Translations under genes and position numbers: made by a program
Assembly (NCBI RefSeq): GCF_000091305.1
Contig: NC_013929.1
Span: forward strand, 9,486,001 to 9,550,000
DNA from: Streptomyces scabiei 87.22
Lineage (GTDB): Bacteria > Actinomycetota > Actinomycetes > Streptomycetales > Streptomycetaceae
Length of the DNA: 64,000 nt
Direction of reading: 5' to 3'
In this document: positions 53,842-63,200 of the stretch, one piece after another
Numbering within the stretch: the stretch's first letter is position 1
Layout of the letters: every line of letters starts with the position of its first letter
Notes under the pieces: model-generated
Seen by the model: the letters and a program-made list of their open reading frames with translations, nothing else
Database searches by the model: none
Told to the model about the DNA's origin: nothing

Positions 53842-54329
53842 CGCCCGAACCCACCGGACAGCTCCTGTCCACGCCGTCCGGACACGACCTCGTCCTCACC
53901 CGTACCTACGCCGCCCCCGCGTCCGACGTCTGGGCGAGCGTCACCGAGCCGGAACGCACCGCCCGCTGGTTCGGCCCCTGGCGCGGCGAGGCCGCGCCGG
54001 GCCGCACCGTCGAGGTACGGATGACGTTCGAGGAGTCGGCCCCGTGGTCCCCGATGCGGATCGACGCCTGTGAGCCGCCGCACCGCCTCGCCGTCTCGAC
54101 GCAGGACGAGGCGGGTTCCTGGTCGCTGGAGCTGCTGCTGACCGAGTCCGAGGGGGTGACCGAACTCCGGCTGGTCCACCATCGCGTCCCCCCGGACGCT
54201 CTCGGCTCGATCGGCCCCGGCTGGGAGTACTACCTGGACATGCTCACCGCGGCACGTGAGGGCGGCCCCCGGCCCGAGTTCGAGGACTACTACCCGGCCC
54301 AGAAGGCGTACTACGAGTCCCAGGCCTGA
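53838..54329 (+). CDS. SRPBCC (AHSA1-like) protein
   Basis: This 163-residue START/AHSA1-fold protein reads VLTRTYAAPASDVWASVTEPERTARWFGPWRG near residues 18-50 and ends EGVTELRLVHHRVPPDALGSIGPGWEYYLDML. ArsR-SRPBCC pairs are common in actinomycetes; the SRPBCC protein probably binds a small hydrophobic ligand or senses stress. The ATG at 53838 overlaps the ArsR stop. The 3' end overlaps a convergent gene by 19 bp. Confidence 0.85.
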   Translation: MTPEPTGQLLSTPSGHDLVLTRTYAAPASDVWASVTEPERTARWFGPWRGEAAPGRTVEVRMTFEESAPWSPMRIDACEPPHRLAVSTQDEAGSWSLELLLTESEGVTELRLVHHRVPPDALGSIGPGWEYYLDMLTAAREGGPRPEFEDYYPAQKAYYESQA

Positions 54330-55015
54330 GACGTCGAAGGCGCCGCGGCATCCCGCGGCCGCACGGTGATCGACCACGGCCCGTCGGAACGGACGTGGAC
54401 GAGGCAGGGGCCGGTGAGAGGGGCCTCGCCCTGCCAGGGGCCCACATGGTCGGCCAGCCGGCCGAGGAAGGCGGCGCCGTCCGGTTCGAAGGCGTCGACG
54501 AGGAAGTAGCCGCCGTCGTCGGACCGCGGATCGCCCTCGTACCGGAGGGACGCGATTCCGGGACCCCCGGTGTGCCGCAGGACGTCCGAGGCGGGACGCC
54601 GGGCGTGTCCCTCGCAGGCGAGCGCGCTCGACACCGGGCTCACGTCGACGGTCCAGGGACCGGCCGCCTGGATCCGCAGCGCCCGCACCTCCCGGCCGTC
54701 GGCGTTCACCAGGGTCCGGCACGAGAAGGGGCCGCCGGTGTAGACGAGTTGGCTCTGGGAGTGCAGCCGCCCGTCCAGCGCGTCCACGGCGAAGTGTCCG
54801 GTCCCGGTATGGGTGATGTCGAGGATGACCGGGTCCGTCCCGGTGGTCAGCCGGGTGACCTGGTCGCGGTGGCCGCCGATCCGCTGCAGGGCCGGTGCGC
54901 CCGTGGTGAGCGGCGCGGGCGGTGCCTGCGGCGGCGGTGCGTCGCTCTCGCCGGGCCCGGACGGCGGTGCCACGACGGCCCGTCGGCCGGCACGCTCGCG
55001 CTGAAACCACTTCAT
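54311..55015 (-). CDS. hypothetical protein with two beta-sandwich-like repeats
   Basis: This 234-residue protein with no signal peptide has a Pro-rich N-terminal segment (residues about 15-40). Two similar beta-rich units follow (VILDITHTGTGHFAVDALDG near 62-81 and GIASLRYEGDPRSDDGGYFLVDAF near 150-173). A second small Cys-containing part, CRTLVN and CEGHAR, is present. The family was not recognised. The ATG at 55015 follows AGGGGGG. Confidence 0.65.
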   Translation of the reverse strand: MKWFQRERAGRRAVVAPPSGPGESDAPPPQAPPAPLTTGAPALQRIGGHRDQVTRLTTGTDPVILDITHTGTGHFAVDALDGRLHSQSQLVYTGGPFSCRTLVNADGREVRALRIQAAGPWTVDVSPVSSALACEGHARRPASDVLRHTGGPGIASLRYEGDPRSDDGGYFLVDAFEPDGAAFLGRLADHVGPWQGEAPLTGPCLVHVRSDGPWSITVRPRDAAAPSTSQAWDS

Positions 55016-55224
55016 CGAGTGCCCCCCTGACGACGTCTGGGCACAGTATTGGGCGTCGGGCCCTCGCCGTACACAACGTGGACCCGGGTTCGCCGACGGC
55101 CTTTGCCGTGAGGGCAGTTGCCGGGTCGGTGGGCCGGTCGAGAGCGCCGTGGGCCGGTGTCCCGGCGTCCGGGAGGCCCGGTCAGGTCTCGAAGACGTCT
55201 CGGGACTGGTCATGGGACGGCGCA

Positions 55225-55243
55225 TGTGGTTAGCCTTACCTAA
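55225..55243 (+). promoter_or_regulatory. iron box (DmdR1/IdeR-type)
   Basis: The 19-bp site TGTGGTTAGCCTTACCTAA matches the iron-box consensus TTAGGTTAGGCTAACCTAA at 15 of 19 positions. It lies 44 bp upstream of the GTG of the first half-ABC transporter, as expected for iron repression of a siderophore operon. Confidence 0.75.
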
Positions 55244-55286
55244 GTTTCCTGTACTTCTCTGTAGGTGAACCCGTCCGGAGGGACAC

Positions 55287-57020
55287 GTGAGGAAGGCGGA
55301 CCCGCCGGGACGGAAGGTCCTGTGGCGTGCGGTCGGCGGACAGCGTAGGGACGTCGTGGTGGGCGCGGTCCTCGGGATGGGACACCAGACGGGCGAGGCG
55401 CTGGTGCCGGTGCTCATCGGACTGGCCATCGACCGCGGGGTCGTGGACGGCGACGTCCCCGGACTCCTGCTGTGGCTCGGCGTCCTGGCCGCCGTGTACG
55501 TCGGACTCTCCGTCAGCTTCCGCTTCAGCGCGAAGGCCGGCGAGCGCGCCGCCGTCACCGCAGCCCACCGGCTCAGGACCGAACTCGTCGCCCGCGTCCT
55601 CGCACCCGAGGGCGGCGCCGAGGAGGGAAGACTGCCGGGCGAGCTGACGAACATCGCCACCGAGGACGCCAAACGGGTCGGCGCCGTCGCCATGGCCCTC
55701 ATCGTCGCCTTCGCGGCCACCGCGGGTCTCGTCGTCGGCGCCGTCGCGCTGCTGCGGGTCTCCCTCGCCCTGGGCCTGCTCGTCCTCCTCGGCACCCCCC
55801 TGCTGCTGGGGCTGGGACACCTGCTGAGCAAACCCCTGGAACGCCGCAGCGGGACCGAGCAGGAACGCGCCGCACAGGCGTCCGGCGTCGCCGCCGACCT
55901 GGTGGCCGGACTACGCGTCCTCAAGGGCATCGGCGCCGAGCGGGCCGCCGTCGCCCGCTACCGCCGCGTCAGCCAGGACTCCCTCGCCTCCACCCTGCGC
56001 GCCGCCCGCGCCGAAGCGTGGCAGCACGGCGTGGTCACCCTCCTCACCGGCGCCCTCATCGCCCTGGTCGCCCTCGTCGGCGGACACCTCGCCGCCCGCG
56101 GCGACATCGGCCTCGGCGAACTCGTCTCCTCCGTCGGGCTCGCCCTGTTCCTCGTCGGCCCGCTCGGCGAGTTCGCCTGGATCAACGCCGAACTGGCCCA
56201 GGGCCGCGCCTCCGCCACCCGGATCGCGGAGGTGCTGGACGCCCCCGGCGACGTGCCCGGGACACCCTCCGCGGACACCCTGCCCCCGGACGTCCTGACC
56301 CCGGACGCCGTCGAGGGGCGGCTGACCCTGCGGTCCGTCACCTGCGGCACCCTGCGCGGCCTCGACCTCGACATCGCCCCCGGCGAGACGGTCGGCATCG
56401 CCGTCACCGATCCCGCCGACGCCTCCGCCCTGCTCCGCGTCCTCGGCCGCCGCGCCGACCCCGACGAGGGCGCCGTCGAACTCGACGGCACGGCCCTGAC
56501 CGCGCTGGACCTGACCGACGTCCGCGCGGCGATCCTCGTCGCCGAGCACGACGCGGACCTGTTCGAGGGAACCGTCCTGGACAACGTCACGGCGGCACTC
56601 CCCGCCACCCCACCACCCCTGCCGGCGTGGGTCACGGCCGCGATGGCCGCCTCCGGCACCGACGAGGTCGCCCGGGCGCTGCCCCACGGCGTCGACACGG
56701 CCGTCACCGCACGCGGCCGTTCGCTCTCCGGCGGACAGCGCCAGCGCGTCGCCCTGGCCCGCGCCCTGGCCGCCGACGCGCCGGTCCTCGTCGTGCACGA
56801 GCCCGCGACCGCCGTGGACGCCGTCACCGAGACCCGGATCGCCGCAGGCGTCAGGGACGTCCGCGGCGGACGCACCACGGTCCTGGTGACCAACAGCCCG
56901 GCCCTGCTCGCCGTCACCGACCGCGCGGTCCTCCTCCACGACGGCCGGATCACCGCGGCCGGCGACCACGAGCGCCTCGTCCACGCGTGCGCCGACTACC
57001 GTACGGCGGTCCTCACATGA
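55287..57020 (+). CDS. half-ABC transporter, degenerate ATP site (siderophore-type)
   Basis: This 577-residue protein has an N-terminal exporter-type membrane domain (about residues 10-310) and a C-terminal nucleotide-binding domain. The signature LSGGQRQR is intact near residue 480. Walker A is replaced by GIAVTDPADASA with no Lys. The Walker B Asp is replaced (LVVHEPAT) and the switch His region reads LVTNSP. On its own it cannot hydrolyse ATP normally. It starts at a GTG after GGAGGG and overlaps the partner by 4 bp. An iron box lies upstream. Confidence 0.9.
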   Translation: MRKADPPGRKVLWRAVGGQRRDVVVGAVLGMGHQTGEALVPVLIGLAIDRGVVDGDVPGLLLWLGVLAAVYVGLSVSFRFSAKAGERAAVTAAHRLRTELVARVLAPEGGAEEGRLPGELTNIATEDAKRVGAVAMALIVAFAATAGLVVGAVALLRVSLALGLLVLLGTPLLLGLGHLLSKPLERRSGTEQERAAQASGVAADLVAGLRVLKGIGAERAAVARYRRVSQDSLASTLRAARAEAWQHGVVTLLTGALIALVALVGGHLAARGDIGLGELVSSVGLALFLVGPLGEFAWINAELAQGRASATRIAEVLDAPGDVPGTPSADTLPPDVLTPDAVEGRLTLRSVTCGTLRGLDLDIAPGETVGIAVTDPADASALLRVLGRRADPDEGAVELDGTALTALDLTDVRAAILVAEHDADLFEGTVLDNVTAALPATPPPLPAWVTAAMAASGTDEVARALPHGVDTAVTARGRSLSGGQRQRVALARALAADAPVLVVHEPATAVDAVTETRIAAGVRDVRGGRTTVLVTNSPALLAVTDRAVLLHDGRITAAGDHERLVHACADYRTAVLT

Positions 57021-58885
57021 CCGAGCGAGCCGACGCCGTCGACGCCGCTCCCTGCGGCGACGACCGCACCGGACCCGACCTGCTGCCCGTCGCCACGCCC
57101 GCCCGCACCCGGGCCGCCGTCGCCGAACTGCTCCGCCCACAGCGGCGGCTGGCGCTGTCCGCCCTCACCGTGATGGTCGCCTCCACCGCCGTCGGCCTGC
57201 TCGTGCAGCCGCTGCTGGGCCGGATCGTCGACCTGGCCGCCGACCGCGGGTCCGCCGACGCCATCACCGTCACGGCGGTCCTGCTGGTGGCCGTCGCCGT
57301 GGCCCAGAGCGTGACCGCCGGGTTCGGTCTCTCGCAGATCGCACGCCTGGGCGAGACGACCCTGGCCCGGCTGCGCGAACGCTTCGTCGCACGCGCCCTC
57401 GCACTCCCGCTGGAGCGCGTGGAGAAGGCCGGCGCCGGCGACCTGACCGCCCGGGTCACCGCCGACGTCTCCCTCATCGCCGACGCCGTCCGCAACGCGC
57501 TGCCCGCGCTGGCGAGTTCCGTGCTGACCATCGTCCTCACGCTCGGGGCCATGGCCCTGCTCGACTGGCGGTTCCTGCTGGCCGCGCTGCTCGCCGTCCC
57601 CGTCCAGGCCGCCACCGCACGCTGGTACGTCCGACGCGCCGTCCCGCTCTACGCCGAGCAGCGGGTGGCCGCCGGTGCCCAGCAGCAGCAGATGCTCGAC
57701 ACCATCGGCGGCGGCTCCACCGTGCGCGCCTTCCGGCTGGGCCGGGAGCACACCGAACGGGTCACCGAACGCTCCTGGTCCGTGGTGACGCTGACCATGC
57801 GGGGCGTACGGCTCGTCCTCGGTTTCTACAGCCGCCTGCACATCGCCGAGTACATCGGGCTCGCCGCCGTCCTGGTCACCGGCTACTGGCTGGTCCGCGA
57901 GGGCTCGGCCGGCATCGGTACGGCGACCGCCGCCGCCCTGTACTTCCACGGCCTGTTCGGCCCCGTCAACGCCGCCCTCGCCCTCCTCGACGACGCCCAG
58001 TCGGCCACCGCCGGGCTCGCCCGGCTCGTCGGCGTCACCGACGAGCCCGTGCCCCCAGCGCCGGAGCACCCCGTGCGGGCCGACGGCGCCGACGTCACCG
58101 TGCGCGGCCTCGGCCACGCCTACCGGCCAGGCCGTCCCGTCCTGCACGACATCGACCTGACGATCCGCCACGGCGAACGCGTGGCCCTGGTCGGCGCCAG
58201 CGGAGCCGGCAAGACCACGCTGGCCAAGCTCGTCGCGGGCATCCAGGCGCCCACCACCGGCAGCGTCCTGGTGGGCGGGATCCCGCCCACCGAACTCGGC
58301 CCCGCGGCCTCCCGCACGATCGCCCTGATCACCCAGGAGACCCATGTCTTCGCGGGCCCCCTCGCCGACGACCTGCGGCTCGCCAAGCCCGACGCCGGCG
58401 ACGACGAACTGCGCGCCGCCCTCGACCGCGTCGACGCCCTCGCCTGGGCCGAGGCCCTGCCCGACGGCCTCGCCACCGTCGTCGGCGACGGCGGACACCG
58501 GCTCAGCGGCGAACGCACCCAGGCCCTCGCGCTGGCCCGGCTGATCCTCGCCGACCCGCCGCTGGTGATCCTCGACGAGGCAACCGCAGAGGCCGGCAGC
58601 GCCGGAGCGCGGACCCTGGAGAAGGCGGTCGCCCGCGCCGTGGACGGGCGGACCGCGCTGATCGTCGCCCACCGCCTCAGCCAGGCGGCCACCGCCGACC
58701 GCGTCGTCGTCATGGAGGACGGCCGCGTGGTCGAGAGCGGCACCCACGACGAACTCCAGGCCGCGCGGGGCCCCTACGCCGCCCTCTGGTCGGCCTGGTC
58801 CGACGCGCGCGACACCGGCACCCGGCCGGCCCCCGAGACCCCCACACGCACCGCTCCGCAGAACCCCGAACCGAAGGACCTGTGA
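57017..58885 (+). CDS. half-ABC transporter, ATP-competent partner (siderophore-type)
   Basis: This 622-residue protein has a six-helix exporter-type domain (about residues 40-320) and a nucleotide-binding domain. Walker A GASGAGKTT is near residue 393, Walker B LVILDEATAE near 516 and switch IVAHRLSQ near 555. The signature is altered to LSGERTQ near 495. Walker A and B are intact here while the signature is intact in the partner, so the pair forms one canonical and one degenerate ATP site. IrtAB, a siderophore importer with an exporter fold, is a close model. Confidence 0.9.
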   Translation: MTERADAVDAAPCGDDRTGPDLLPVATPARTRAAVAELLRPQRRLALSALTVMVASTAVGLLVQPLLGRIVDLAADRGSADAITVTAVLLVAVAVAQSVTAGFGLSQIARLGETTLARLRERFVARALALPLERVEKAGAGDLTARVTADVSLIADAVRNALPALASSVLTIVLTLGAMALLDWRFLLAALLAVPVQAATARWYVRRAVPLYAEQRVAAGAQQQQMLDTIGGGSTVRAFRLGREHTERVTERSWSVVTLTMRGVRLVLGFYSRLHIAEYIGLAAVLVTGYWLVREGSAGIGTATAAALYFHGLFGPVNAALALLDDAQSATAGLARLVGVTDEPVPPAPEHPVRADGADVTVRGLGHAYRPGRPVLHDIDLTIRHGERVALVGASGAGKTTLAKLVAGIQAPTTGSVLVGGIPPTELGPAASRTIALITQETHVFAGPLADDLRLAKPDAGDDELRAALDRVDALAWAEALPDGLATVVGDGGHRLSGERTQALALARLILADPPLVILDEATAEAGSAGARTLEKAVARAVDGRTALIVAHRLSQAATADRVVVMEDGRVVESGTHDELQAARGPYAALWSAWSDARDTGTRPAPETPTRTAPQNPEPKDL

Positions 58886-59955
58886 TGTTCCGCTCCCGCA
58901 GAGCGCCACGGCTCGCCGTCGTGCTGGCCTCCGCCACCCTGCTCCTCGCCACCGCGTGCGGTGGCGGCTCCTCGGACGACGCCTCCGACGCGTCGGGCTC
59001 CGACGGCAAGGCGGGCGCCTCCGGCGAGTCCGCCTTCCCGGTCTCCCTCGCCCACAAGTACGGCAGCACGACCATCGAGGCCGAGCCCGAACGGATCGTC
59101 ACCGTCGGCCTCACCGACCAGGACGCGGTCCTCGCCCTCGGCAAGGTCCCCGTCGGCACCACCGAGTGGCTCGGCGGCTACCAGGGCGCCATCGGCCCCT
59201 GGGCCGAGGACAAGCTCGGCTCCGGAAAGGTGCCGACCGTCCTCAAGGACACGGGCACCGGGCCGCAGATCGAGAAGATCGCCGCTCTCAAGCCCGACCT
59301 GATCCTCGCGGTGTACGGCGGACTCACCAAGGAGCAGTACGAGTCGCTGTCCAAGTTCGCGCCCGTGGTCGCCCAGCCGAAGGCGTACAACGACTACGGC
59401 GTGCCGTGGCAGGAGCAGACCGAGACGATCGGCAAGGCGCTCGGCAAGGAGAAGGAGGCCGCCGACGCGGTCGCCGCCACCGAGGCGAACATCAAGGCCG
59501 CGGCCGACGAGTACCCGGCGTTCAAGGGCTCCACGGCCGCCATGGCCACCCCGTACGAGGGCATGTTCGTCTTCGGCAGCCAGGACGCCCGCTCCCGCCT
59601 GCTGACGGGCCTCGGGTTCTCCCTGCCGAAGGACCTGGACAAGGCGATCGGCGACCAGTTCGGGGCGAACATCAGCAAGGAGCGCACCGACCTGCTGGAC
59701 CAGGACGCCCTCGTGTGGATCGTCGGCGACCCGGCCAAGGACGCCGCGAAGCTGCACAAGGACGCCTCCTACAAGGACCTGGGGGTCGTCAAGGAGGGCC
59801 GCGAGGTCTTCGTGAACGAGAGCAGCGACTACGGCAACGCCACGTCCTTCGTCTCCGTCCTCAGCCTGCCCTACGTGGTCGAGCGGCTGGCCCCGCAGCT
59901 GGCGGCGGCCGTCGACGGCAGGACGGACACGAAGGTGGAGCAGCCCGCCTCCTGA
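58885..59955 (+). CDS. siderophore-binding lipoprotein
   Basis: This 356-residue exported lipoprotein has the lipobox LLLATAC with Cys at residue 25, then a Ser/Asp/Gly-rich linker. The periplasmic-binding (FepB/FhuD-type) domain carries YGSTTIEAEPERIVTVGLTD and KPDLILAVYGGLTKEQYESL. It probably delivers a ferric siderophore. The ATG at 58885 is preferred (AAGGA at 6 nt); GTG 58882 is also possible. It overlaps the ABC partner's stop by one base. Confidence 0.9.
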   Translation: MFRSRRAPRLAVVLASATLLLATACGGGSSDDASDASGSDGKAGASGESAFPVSLAHKYGSTTIEAEPERIVTVGLTDQDAVLALGKVPVGTTEWLGGYQGAIGPWAEDKLGSGKVPTVLKDTGTGPQIEKIAALKPDLILAVYGGLTKEQYESLSKFAPVVAQPKAYNDYGVPWQEQTETIGKALGKEKEAADAVAATEANIKAAADEYPAFKGSTAAMATPYEGMFVFGSQDARSRLLTGLGFSLPKDLDKAIGDQFGANISKERTDLLDQDALVWIVGDPAKDAAKLHKDASYKDLGVVKEGREVFVNESSDYGNATSFVSVLSLPYVVERLAPQLAAAVDGRTDTKVEQPAS

Positions 59956-59974
59956 CGCGGCGGGGAGTACGACG

Positions 59975-60004
59975 AAGGGGGCCGGTCACCGACCGGCCCC
60001 CCTT
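59975..60004. terminator. bidirectional terminator
   Basis: AAGGGGGCCGGTC at 59975-59987, loop ACC, then GACCGGCCCCCCTT. It lies between the convergent lipoprotein and MbtH genes. Confidence 0.75.
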
Positions 60005-60025
60005 GCGTGTGCCCGTGTGCCCGGG

Positions 60026-60235
60026 TCAGCCGTCCATCGACTCGGCCAGGCTGCGCGGCCGCATGTCGGTCCAGTGGGTCTCGACGTGGTCCAGGCAGGA
60101 CTGCCGCGAGCCGGGGCCGTGCACCACCCGCCAGCCGGCGGGCACCTCCACGAAGTCCGGCCACAGGCTGTGCTGGTTCTCGTCGTTGACCAGCACCAGG
60201 TAGGTGCCCTCGGGGTCCTCGAACGGGTTGCTCAT
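60026..60235 (-). CDS. MbtH-like NRPS accessory protein
   Basis: This 69-residue protein begins MSNPFEDPEGTYLVLVNDENQHSLWP and carries the MbtH signature (N-x-E-x-Q-x-S-L-W-P, then CLDHVETHWTDMRPRSL). MbtH proteins bind and activate adenylation domains. The ATG at 60235 follows AGAGAGGAACGAC; it is 14 nt after the NRPS stop, so the two are co-transcribed and the partner is probably that NRPS. Confidence 0.95.
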   Translation of the reverse strand: MSNPFEDPEGTYLVLVNDENQHSLWPDFVEVPAGWRVVHGPGSRQSCLDHVETHWTDMRPRSLAESMDG

Positions 60236-60249
60236 GTCGTTCCTCTCTC

Positions 60250-63200
60250 TCACTTCGCGTCGCTCGCGTCGGTGTTCCGCTCCGCCCGTGCGACGAGCCC
60301 CTCCAGGGCCCGGAACCAGGTCTCGGCGAGATCCCGGACCGTGTCGCGCGGCAGCAGTCCTTCCAGGTAGGACCAGTGCGCGGCCAGGACCGGCCCGTCC
60401 GCGCGGTCCTCGGTCACCACGTTGATCTCTAGGGCGTGGCCCTCCCGCGTCGAGCCCTCCGACCCGATGTCCGCCGCGTCCTCCTCCGGCGCGTACGACC
60501 AGTCCGTCTCCTCCGGGACGCCGAACCGGCCCAGGTAGTTGAACTCCACGCGCGGCGGCTCATAGGCCGCCAGCACCTCACGGGTACGGGGGTTGAGGTG
60601 CCGCAGCAGCCCGTACCCGACGCCGTTCGCGGGCAGCGCCGCCAGGTGCGCGCGCACCCGCCGTACGGCCTCCTCGGCGGCAGGACCCCCGGCGAAGGCG
60701 TCGGCGGGGTCGGCCGGCCCCGGGTCGAGCCGGACCGGGTAGACGCTGGTGAACCAGCCGACCGTCCGGGAGAGATCGACCCCGTCGCCGCCCAGCTCCT
60801 CCTCGCGGCCGTGGCCTTCGAGGTCGACGAGGAGGGAGGTGTCCGTCCCGCCGTTCCGCTTCCGCAGGTCGGCGAAGGCGAGGGCCAGTCCGGCGAGCAG
60901 CACGTCGTTGACGCCGGCGCCGAACGCGGCGGGCACGGCGGACAGCAACGGCCCGGTCCGCTCGGCGGGCAGCCGGAGCACGACCTCGCGCCGGGTGGCG
61001 GCGGTGTCGCGGTCCGCGTCCCGCGCCCGGGTGAGGGGCAGGGACTGCGCGCCGCCGTCCAGGATCGCCTCCCACAGCGGGAGTTCGGCCTCCCCTTCCG
61101 GCGCCTGTGCCAGCTCGGTGAGCAGCCGCGACCAGCGCGCGAACGACGTCTCGACGGGCAGCAGGGCGACCGGCCGACCGGCGGACACGTCCCGCCAGGC
61201 CGCTTCGAGGTCGGGCAGCAGCACCCGCCAGGACACACCGTCCACGACGAGGTGGTGGCCCATCAGCAGCAGCCGGCCCGGCGCGTCGCCCGCGTCGAAC
61301 CACACCGCCCGGACCACGACCCCCGCGTCCGGGTCGAGCGACGCCCGTGCCACAGCCGTGTGTGCGCGTACGGTCTCGCCCAGCGCCGCCGCGTCCAGCC
61401 CGGACACGTCGACCCGCTCGATCCAGCCCGCCGCGTCGACCGTACCGGCCGGCGGTACGTGCAGCGACCACTCCTCGGTGTCCTCGCGCGAGGGCCGGAC
61501 CAGGGTGGCCCGCAGCAGGTCGTGCCGGTCGGCGAGCGCCTGGAGCACGGCAGTCAGACCGGGCAGGTCCAGCGCCGCCGGGGTGCGCACCAGGGCCGCC
61601 TGGTGGTACGAGGCGAAGGGGCCGCCGAGTTCGCGCAGCCACTGCATGACCGGGGTGAGCGGCACGCTGCCGGTACCGTCGTCCACCGGGCGCGGCACGG
61701 AGACGTCGGCCGCCTCGGCGACCGTGCCCAGCGCGGCGACCGTACGGTGGCGGAACACCAGCCGGGGGCTGATCCGCAGGCCCGCCGCACGGGCCCGGCC
61801 CACGAGCTGCATGGCGACGATGCTGTCCCCGCCCAGCGCGAAGAAGTCGTCGTCGACGCCGACCCGGCTCAGGCCCAGCACCTCCGCGAAGACCGTGCAG
61901 AGCAGCTCCTCCACGGGCGTGGCGGGGGCCCGTCCGGAGGACAGGGCGGCGAAGTCGGGTGCGGGCAGCGCGGACCGGTCCAGCTTGCCGTTGGCCAGCC
62001 GCGGGAACCGCTCCAGCGTGACCACGGCCGCCGGGACCATGTGGTCCGGGAGCCGCCCGCCGACATGGGCGCGCAGCCGCGCCGGGTCGGGCGCCGTGTC
62101 CGGGGCCGGGACGACATGGGCCACCAGCAGCTTGCGCGGGCCGTCCTGGTGGACGGTCACCAGGGCCTGCCCGACCTCCGGGTGGGAGGTGAGCGCGGCC
62201 TCGATCTCGGCGGGCTCGATGCGGAACCCGCGGATCTTCACCTGGTCGTCGGCGCGGCCCAGGTAGTCGATCCGCCCGTCGGCGGTCCACCGGGCCAGGT
62301 CACCCGTGCGGTACAGCCGTGACCCGGCCGGACCGAACGGGTCGGCCACGAACCGCTCGGCCGTCAGGGCGGGACCGCCCAGGTAGCCGCGGGCGAGACC
62401 GCCGCCGGCGAGGTACAGCTCGCCCGGGACACCGGGCGGCAACGGCTGCAGGCGGTCGTCGAGGACGTACGCCCGGGTGCCGGCCACCGGCCGTCCCACG
62501 AGCGGCCGTTCGCTGTCGCCGACGCGTCCCACGAGCGCGTCCACGGTCGACTCGGTCGGCCCGTACAGGTTGAACGCCTCCGTGCCGGGCAGCTCCGCCA
62601 GCCGCTTCCACAGGGCGACGGGGACGGCCTCGCCGCCCACGCCGACGACCGCGAGCGGGCAGTCCCCGCCCCGCAGCAGACCGCTGTCGGCCATCTGCGT
62701 GAAGAACGACGGGGTGACCTCCAGGAAGTCGAACCGGTGCCGCAGCACCGCCTCGGTGACCAGCTCGGGGTCGCGCCGGACCTCCTCCGACAGCACGTGC
62801 ACGCAGTGCCCGTCCAGCAGCCACAGCTGGGGCTGCCAGGACGCGTCGAAGAAGAACGACCAGGCGTGCCCGACCCGCAGATGCCGCCGCCCCGCCGCCT
62901 CGGCCGCGGGCGCGTACAGCGTCTCGCGGTGGCTGTGGAACAGGTTGCCGAGCGTCTCGTGGGTGATCACCACACCCTTGGGGCGGCCGGTGGAGCCCGA
63001 GGTGTAGATGACGTACGCCGGGTGCCGGGGCGTCAGCGGGGCCGTGCGGTCGGCGTCGGTGAGGCCGGCGCCGTCCTGTTCCGCGAGCCGTGCCACCGTG
63101 TCCCCGTCGTCCAGCACCAGGGGAGCGGTGCCGGGCGGCAGGGTGGCGGCCAGGTCGCGGGTGGTCAGGGTCAGCACCGGGCGGGCGTCGGCCAGGACAG

